64,000 nucleotides of DNA from Syntrophomonas sp. (GTDB lineage: Bacteria; Bacillota; Syntrophomonadia; Syntrophomonadales; Syntrophomonadaceae): the NCBI GenBank assembly GCA_016841425.1, contig JAENZE010000002.1, positions 170,548 through 234,547 of the forward strand, written 5' to 3'. Below, in pieces: positions 59,543 through 64,000 of this stretch. A model generated the notes under the pieces. It made no database searches. It was not told where the DNA came from and saw only the letters and a list, made by a program, of their open reading frames with translations. Each line of letters opens with the position of its first letter. Position 1 is the stretch's first letter. A program made the position numbers and the translations under genes.

Positions 59543-60647
59543 AGTTAAAGATGTAATAAATATGTTAGAGGGCTATTTTCCTTTACATTTAGCCGAAACA
59601 TGGGATAATTCAGGTCTGCAGATAGGATCTCTTGATAAACAGGTACAACGGGTGCTTATTAGTCTTGATCTGGACACTGAAATATTAGAAATAGCTTTAC
59701 AGGAAAAGGCAGATATGATAATTACTCACCACCCCTTGTTTTTCCGGCCACTCAAGAGCATCGATTTTGATCAGCCAGAAGGTGGACTGATCAAAAGTCT
59801 AATAAAGTCAGACATCAGTGTATATTCAGCTCATACCAATCTAGATGCGGGTGAGCTGGGACTGAGCCAGGTTCTAGCAGAAATGCTGGAACTACAGAAT
59901 ACTGCTCCTCTGGATAAGTATAAGCGGGAAGATCTTTTAAAAATGGTAGTATTCGTTCCCGTATCCCACTTTGAAGCAGTCAGGTCGGCTATGAGTAAAG
60001 TCGGAGCCGGACATATTGGGAAATACAGTGAATGTAGTTTCAGCACCCTGGGACATGGTACATTCCTCCCCGGAGAAGATACCAGGCCCTTTATCGGGGA
60101 AAAAGGCCGCTTAGAAAAAGTGGAAGAGTATCGGTTGGAAATGGTGCTTTATAAAAGGGATTTAAAAAATGTGGTTGAGGCACTAAAGCAGGCTCACCCT
60201 TATGAAGAAGCGGCCTATGATATTTATCATCTGGAAAATGAATTCAAGCTATTCAGTATGGGAAGGAAAGGTTGGCTAAAAGCTCCGCTCAAGCTGAATG
60301 ATTTGGTTGGTCTGGTTAAACAGGTTCTGCAGTTGGAGAGTATTAGAGTTGCTGGAGATATGGAAAAGGAAATACAGAGTATAGCCGTAGTAAGCGGTGC
60401 CGGTGCCAGCTTTATTGACAGCGTGGTTAAGCAGGATATTGATGTCCTGGTTACCGGCGACGTAAAATATCACGAGGTAAAAAATGCAGTTGCTTTGGGA
60501 TTGGCAATTATTGATGCTGGTCATCAGGGAACGGAGCAGATAGTAAGTTCTCATCTATGCAATTTGCTGTCAGCAAGCAGTGAGAAAAGGGGCTTTGAGA
60601 TTACTTTTATACCAGGATATTCACCAAGTTTGTTTCGCTCTCTCTAG
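59532..60647 (+). CDS. Nif3-like dinuclear metal centre protein (YqfO)
   Basis: The 371-aa protein has the Nif3 metal ligands in MIITHHPLFFRPL, YSAHTNLDAGELG and DAGHQGTEQ, with GDVKYHEVKNA between. A central insert (about residues 125-235) corresponds to the PII-like domain of YqfO. The family has GTP cyclohydrolase-1 type 2 labels in databases, but function is not settled. It overlaps trmK by 11 bases and has AGGT before ATG 59532. Confidence 0.92.
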   Translation: MRAKVKDVINMLEGYFPLHLAETWDNSGLQIGSLDKQVQRVLISLDLDTEILEIALQEKADMIITHHPLFFRPLKSIDFDQPEGGLIKSLIKSDISVYSAHTNLDAGELGLSQVLAEMLELQNTAPLDKYKREDLLKMVVFVPVSHFEAVRSAMSKVGAGHIGKYSECSFSTLGHGTFLPGEDTRPFIGEKGRLEKVEEYRLEMVLYKRDLKNVVEALKQAHPYEEAAYDIYHLENEFKLFSMGRKGWLKAPLKLNDLVGLVKQVLQLESIRVAGDMEKEIQSIAVVSGAGASFIDSVVKQDIDVLVTGDVKYHEVKNAVALGLAIIDAGHQGTEQIVSSHLCNLLSASSEKRGFEITFIPGYSPSLFRSL

Positions 60648-60884
60648 CGACAAATGCCGGTAAATAGCCATCTGCAGGATAAGGTAAAATTAGGAAAATA
60701 TAATATTGGCGTAAAAATGGGGGTTGAATGAATAAAAAAAAATATTTTTGCCAGAATGTAAATAAGAGGATGACATAAAAATATTTTAATAATTTTTAAA
60801 AAAAATTTAATTATTAGCAGGAATTGCCGTTTTTTTGGGGAATGTAAAATAAGGTCAATAAAATATTAAAGGGAGGACTATGTC

Positions 60885-61208
60885 GTGAACAAATCGGAAC
60901 TTGTCAAATCCTTAGCGGAAAAAGCTGAAATTACTCAGAAAGATGCTGCTAAAGCACTGGATGCCACTGTTGAAGTTATTCAATCGGCGCTCGCAAATGG
61001 AGATAAAGTCCAAATTATAGGTTTTGGTAGCTTCGAAGTTCGTGATCGCAAAGAAAGAAAAGTTATAAGCCCGGCAACCGGGGAAGAAATTAAAGTTCCT
61101 GCTACAAAAGTTCCAGCATTTAAACCCGGCAAATCCCTTAAGGAAGCAGTTGCGGTGGAAAAGAAAACCGCTGCTAAAGGCAAAAAGAAAGCCGCTAAAA
61201 AGAAATAA
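60885..61208 (+). CDS. hup: HU-family DNA-binding protein with lysine-rich tail
   Basis: The 107-aa nucleoid protein has the whole HU fold (residues 1-90): MNKSELVKSLAEKAEITQKDAAKAL, VQIIGFGSFEVRDRKERK, and the DNA-intercalating arm NPATG-equivalent SPATGEEIKVPATKVPAFKPGKSLKEAV. A C-terminal Lys/Ala tail (AAKGKKKAAKKK) extends it by about 17 residues, a histone-H1-like addition found in some HU proteins. Starts at GTG 60885, eight bases after GGGAGG. Alone, between an A/T-rich promoter region and a strong terminator. Confidence 0.96.
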   Translation: MNKSELVKSLAEKAEITQKDAAKALDATVEVIQSALANGDKVQIIGFGSFEVRDRKERKVISPATGEEIKVPATKVPAFKPGKSLKEAVAVEKKTAAKGKKKAAKKK

Positions 61209-61228
61209 GGGGCAACTAAAAAAGAGAA

Positions 61229-61266
61229 AAAAAGAGATACGCAGTTTAAGCGTATCTCTTTTTTTC
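61229..61266 (+). terminator. Intrinsic terminator of hup
   Basis: AAAGAGATACGC pairs with GCGTATCTCTTT (ends 61250-61261), loop of seven bases, with A- and T-tracts on either side. Confidence 0.92.
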
Positions 61267-61300
61267 TATTAATTAGGACATAGATAATGTTGTTATTTCT

Positions 61301-61331
61301 CCCCGAAAAGGGATAACTGCCAATCTTCGGG
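61301..61331. repeat. Small inverted repeat between terminators
   Basis: CCCCGAA (61301-61307) and TTCGGGG (61325-61331) pair across 17 bases in the convergent gap. Purpose unknown. Confidence 0.3.
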
Positions 61332-61401
61332 GGGAAGGGTGAATTGCTGCTCTAAACCTTTTGTTTATAGAACAAACCAGGGGTTTCCCAATCATTTATA
61401 G

Positions 61402-61430
61402 AAAAAAACGACCAGGGGAAAACCCTGGTC
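61402..61430 (-). terminator. Terminator of the acyl-CoA dehydrogenase gene
   Basis: On the minus strand GACCAGGG (from 61430) pairs with CCCTGGTC (to 61410), then a run of T (A-run 61402-61408 on the plus strand). Confidence 0.85.
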
Positions 61431-61458
61431 ATTAAAGGAAGAAAAAATATTTTATATA

Positions 61459-62601
61459 TTAACCCCTGAGCAGGTCGCCAGCGATAACCATGCGTTGAAC
61501 TTCACCAGTTCCTTCGTAGATCTGGAATATCTTGGCATCTCTCATTAGTTTTTCTACCGGGTATTCCTTGGTAAATCCATATCCACCAAATATCTGTACA
61601 GCTTCAACGCCGCACATCATGGCAGTATCACCGGCATAAGCTTTGGCCAGTGATGCGGCTTTGCTAAAGCGTGGTACATCCATGTCCTGCAGTGAAGAAG
61701 CTTCCAGGTAAAGGAGACGGGAGGCTTCAATATGCATGGCCATTTCAGCCAGTTTAAATTGTATGGCCTGGAAACTGGAAATAGGTTTACCAAACTGGGT
61801 GCGCAGTTTGGAGTATTCGAGAGATTCATCCAGAGCTCTCTGGGCTACACCGGTAGCCATAGCTGCGATACTGGCTCTGGAAATATCAAGAGTTTTCATA
61901 ACTACGTACCAGCCCTGTCCTTCTTTACCTAAAAGGTTTTTGGCGGGAACACGTACATCTTCAAATATAACTTCAGTAGTATTTGAAGTTCTGATACCTA
62001 ATTTATCTTCAACTTTTCCTATGCTAATACCTGGAGTATCTCTGTCTATCATAAAGGCACACATACCTTTATAGCCCATGCTCTTATCCAGAGTAGCCAG
62101 AAGGGTGTACTGGCCGCAGATTCCGCCATTGGTGATGAACTGTTTGACTCCATTGATTATGTAATCGTCACCGTCTTTCACACAGCGGGTAGAAAGTGCA
62201 CCTGCGTCAGAACCGGCACCGGGTTCAGTTAAACAAAAAGCTCCGAGTACGCCTTCATTCTGGCGGCCAAACCACCATTTCTTCTGTTCGTCATTGGCTG
62301 CAACCAGAATGGGATCAGTAGAAAGAAGAGCGCTGGCCACCATAGTAGTTCCAACACCTGCGTCTCCCCAGCAAATTTCTTCAGCTACAATATTCTGAGC
62401 AACATGGTCCAGACCAACTCCGCCGTATTCTTCCGGACAAGCTAGAGTCATAAATCCCAGTTCTTGCATCTTCTTAATAACGTCTTCCGGATAATGATGG
62501 TTATTGTCCCATTCACCAGCAAACGGAGCAATCTCATTTACTGAAAAATCATGGGCCATTTTCTTCATCATTTCTTGTTCATCTGACAGACGAAAATCCA
62601 T
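61459..62601 (-). CDS. Short-chain (butyryl-type) acyl-CoA dehydrogenase
   Basis: The 380-aa flavoenzyme oxidises acyl-CoA to the trans-2-enoyl-CoA. It has the three ACAD parts: N-terminal helices (MDFRLSDEQEMMKKMA), central beta domain with CLTEPGAGSDAGAL and ITNGGICGQY, and C-terminal helices with RTQFGKPISSFQAIQFKLAEMA, the GGYGFTKEYPVEKLMRDAKIFQIYEGTGEVQR signature and catalytic base Glu363. The length is that of soluble butyryl-CoA dehydrogenases. In butyrate-oxidising syntrophs this enzyme begins beta-oxidation, passing electrons to EtfAB. Follows the thiolase gene by 47 bases on the same strand. Confidence 0.95.
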   Translation of the reverse strand: MDFRLSDEQEMMKKMAHDFSVNEIAPFAGEWDNNHHYPEDVIKKMQELGFMTLACPEEYGGVGLDHVAQNIVAEEICWGDAGVGTTMVASALLSTDPILVAANDEQKKWWFGRQNEGVLGAFCLTEPGAGSDAGALSTRCVKDGDDYIINGVKQFITNGGICGQYTLLATLDKSMGYKGMCAFMIDRDTPGISIGKVEDKLGIRTSNTTEVIFEDVRVPAKNLLGKEGQGWYVVMKTLDISRASIAAMATGVAQRALDESLEYSKLRTQFGKPISSFQAIQFKLAEMAMHIEASRLLYLEASSLQDMDVPRFSKAASLAKAYAGDTAMMCGVEAVQIFGGYGFTKEYPVEKLMRDAKIFQIYEGTGEVQRMVIAGDLLRG

Positions 62602-62648
62602 TAATATTCCCCCTCAATTTTTATATAACTTTCGATACTAACCAACAG

Positions 62649-63848
62649 CTAGATATCTCTGGTCCACAGTGAGCACATACCTGATCCGCCACCTACGCAC
62701 AGGGATGCTCCGCCCAGGGTTTTGCCCTGTCTTTCAAGTTCATAGTACAGAGATACTATAATCCTAAGTGCGGTACAGCCAACCGGATGACCCAGAGCTA
62801 TCCCTGAACCATTAAGATTGCATTTGTTCATATCCAGTTCTATACCAAAGTCTTCCTTCAGCATACGGCCAACTCCCAGGAACTGAGCCGCGAAAGCTTC
62901 GTTGATTTCCCAGTAATCAATATCTTCAAATTTTAACCCAGCATTCTTCAGAGATTTCGGAATAGCAAGTGCAGGTCCCAGACCCATGATCTTGGGGTCT
63001 ACTCCACCGTGAGTGATATCGATAAGCTTCATCAAAGGTTTTACACCCAGTTCAGCAGCTTTTTCTTTGGACATAATTACCACAGCGGCCGCTGCATCGT
63101 TAATACCGGAGGCATTAGCAGCGGTTACTACTCCGCCCTTTTTAAAAGCTGCGGGCAGCTTGGCCATAGACTCCACACTAGCGTCGGGAATCATATGCTC
63201 ATCGTTTTCATAGAATTTACTGCCTTTTTTACTCTTAATTTCATAGGGTACAACTTCGCGTTTGAAAGTGCCTTCCTGAACTGCCCTGGTGGCGCGCTGA
63301 TGGCTCATTAGAGCTAGTTCGTCACATTCTTCTCTGGTAATGCCATATTTCTCGGCAATATTTTCAGCAGTGACACCCATGTGACCCGGTACCATTCCGT
63401 CAAACAATCCATCATAAATCATGGAATCTTCTAATTTGCCAGCGTTCATACGATAACCCATTCTGGCTTTAAGAGCCAGATAGGGTGCATTAGTCATGCT
63501 TTCTACACCTACTACCAGAGCTACGTCGTTCTTTCCTGCTTGAATATTACGTGCTGCAATTTCCAATGCCCGCATCCCAGAAGCACAGTTCTGGTTTACG
63601 TTGCAGGCGGTGCTGTCAAATCGTAATCCGCAGGCCAGGGCTACTTGTCTGGCAGGCAGAGACCCTTGGCCGTGAGGAAAAACTTGACCTAGAGTTAACT
63701 CATCGACTATTCCTGCATCAATACCTGCTCTTTCAATAGCAGCTTTGCCAGCAGTGATGGCAAGATCGTTAGCCTGCACATCCTTTAGACTGCCCATAAA
63801 ACGAGCGATGGGAGTTCTGCATGCGCTTACCAGTACGATATCCTTCAT
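62649..63848 (-). CDS. Acetyl-CoA acetyltransferase (thiolase)
   Basis: The 399-aa thiolase joins or cleaves acetoacetyl-CoA. Its catalytic residues are visible: nucleophile Cys88 in NQNCASGMRALE, the NEAFAAQF motif, His354 and Cys358 in GHPVGCTALR, plus GGGSGMCSLW. Length and motif set match cytoplasmic type II thiolases (AtoB/ThlA). It is in tandem with acyl-CoA dehydrogenase, fitting a fatty-acid beta-oxidation or butyrate pathway that runs in either direction. The upstream region is occupied by a tandem repeat. Confidence 0.95.
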   Translation of the reverse strand: MKDIVLVSACRTPIARFMGSLKDVQANDLAITAGKAAIERAGIDAGIVDELTLGQVFPHGQGSLPARQVALACGLRFDSTACNVNQNCASGMRALEIAARNIQAGKNDVALVVGVESMTNAPYLALKARMGYRMNAGKLEDSMIYDGLFDGMVPGHMGVTAENIAEKYGITREECDELALMSHQRATRAVQEGTFKREVVPYEIKSKKGSKFYENDEHMIPDASVESMAKLPAAFKKGGVVTAANASGINDAAAAVVIMSKEKAAELGVKPLMKLIDITHGGVDPKIMGLGPALAIPKSLKNAGLKFEDIDYWEINEAFAAQFLGVGRMLKEDFGIELDMNKCNLNGSGIALGHPVGCTALRIIVSLYYELERQGKTLGGASLCVGGGSGMCSLWTRDI

Positions 63849-63863
63849 TACTTAATAACACTC

Positions 63864-64000
63864 CTTCCAAATACTCCGCGAGGCAAACCAGGCCGAGACA
63901 AATTGTGGTCCCCGAAGGGGGCTTCCAAATACTCCGCGAGGCAAACCAGGCCGAGACAAATTGTGGTCCCCGAAGGGGGCTTCCAAATACTCCGCGAGGC
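63864..64000. repeat. 58-bp tandem repeat, at least 2.4 copies
   Basis: Units start at 63864, 63922 and 63980 with exact 58-base spacing and no differences in the visible sequence. Each holds a CCCC-gaa-GGGG small hairpin. The array continues beyond the window. It starts 15 bases before the thiolase start codon (63848), so the thiolase promoter must lie in or beyond it. The identical units without variable spacers exclude a CRISPR array. Confidence 0.9.

Noticed and set aside
63864..64000. CRISPR array
   Set aside because: All 58 bases of each unit are identical, there are no variable spacers and no cas genes are in view.

Overview
The window comes from a low-to-mid GC, endospore-forming, anaerobic Firmicute. 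It carries spo0A, spoIVB, spoIIM, the spoIIA operon with sigF, dacF and spoVA genes, makes frequent use of TTG and GTG starts behind strong AGGAGG-type ribosome sites, and has an acyl-CoA dehydrogenase/thiolase pair and HgdC-type CoA-dehydratase activation genes. That mix resembles a syntrophic fatty-acid oxidiser such as the Syntrophomonadaceae; this placement is inference from gene content, not a measured match.

Layout. 1-4160: an accessory, partly decayed zone with the end of a C39-like peptidase, secreted and lipoprotein genes of unknown role, small membrane proteins and two frameshifted gene remnants. 4300-6870: spoIVB (behind a good sigma-F-type promoter) and spo0A (behind a sigma-H-type promoter). 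7100-12900: a tight steA-steB-glycosyltransferase-MraY-like-peptidase-DUF3866 operon. 12900-16930: a 41-codon minus-strand ORF, a Nudix hydrolase, an endonuclease Q-like gene, an unknown ComB-like gene and a CBS-type family II pyrophosphatase. 16950-20970 (minus): a MacAB-like export operon with a Yip1 protein. 21700-29500: spoIIM, a small membrane gene, xerD, deoB, pyrimidine-nucleoside phosphorylase, dacF, spoIIAA, spoIIAB, sigF, the order familiar from bacilli and clostridia.

29600-40430 is a glycan island placed between sigF and spoVA: a CgeB-like glycosyltransferase, three further glycosyltransferase-like genes, a heparinase II/III-like protein, a three-gene nucleotide-sugar set on the minus strand (4,6-dehydratase/epimerase, RmlD-like reductase, 2-epimerase; best reading is an N-acetyl-L-6-deoxyhexosamine such as L-QuiNAc) and a WecC-like dehydrogenase. 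40540-47150: spoVAC-AD-AE-AF is followed without a gap by two CoA-dehydratase-related proteins and their HgdC-type ATP-dependent activator, so an iron-sulfur electron-activation system sits in the same transcription unit as the spore DPA channel genes.

47220-51100 (minus): a TPP-riboswitch-controlled thiamine-precursor uptake operon (DUF77 protein, permease, binding protein, ATPase) ending in a methyltransferase. 51225-58540: a TrpB2-type synthase, a leader rich in hairpins, a complete livJHMGF branched-chain amino acid transporter and an AcuB-like CBS-ACT protein. 58850-61270: trmK, a Nif3-like gene and HU. 61400-64000: acyl-CoA dehydrogenase and acetyl-CoA acetyltransferase on the minus strand, preceded by a 58-bp tandem repeat that runs off the window.

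The least explained items are the spoVA/HgdC coupling, the glycan island splitting sigF from spoVA, several long hairpin or inverted-repeat elements (23606-23757, 48717-48864, 52893-53170), the 41-codon ORF and the terminal tandem repeat.
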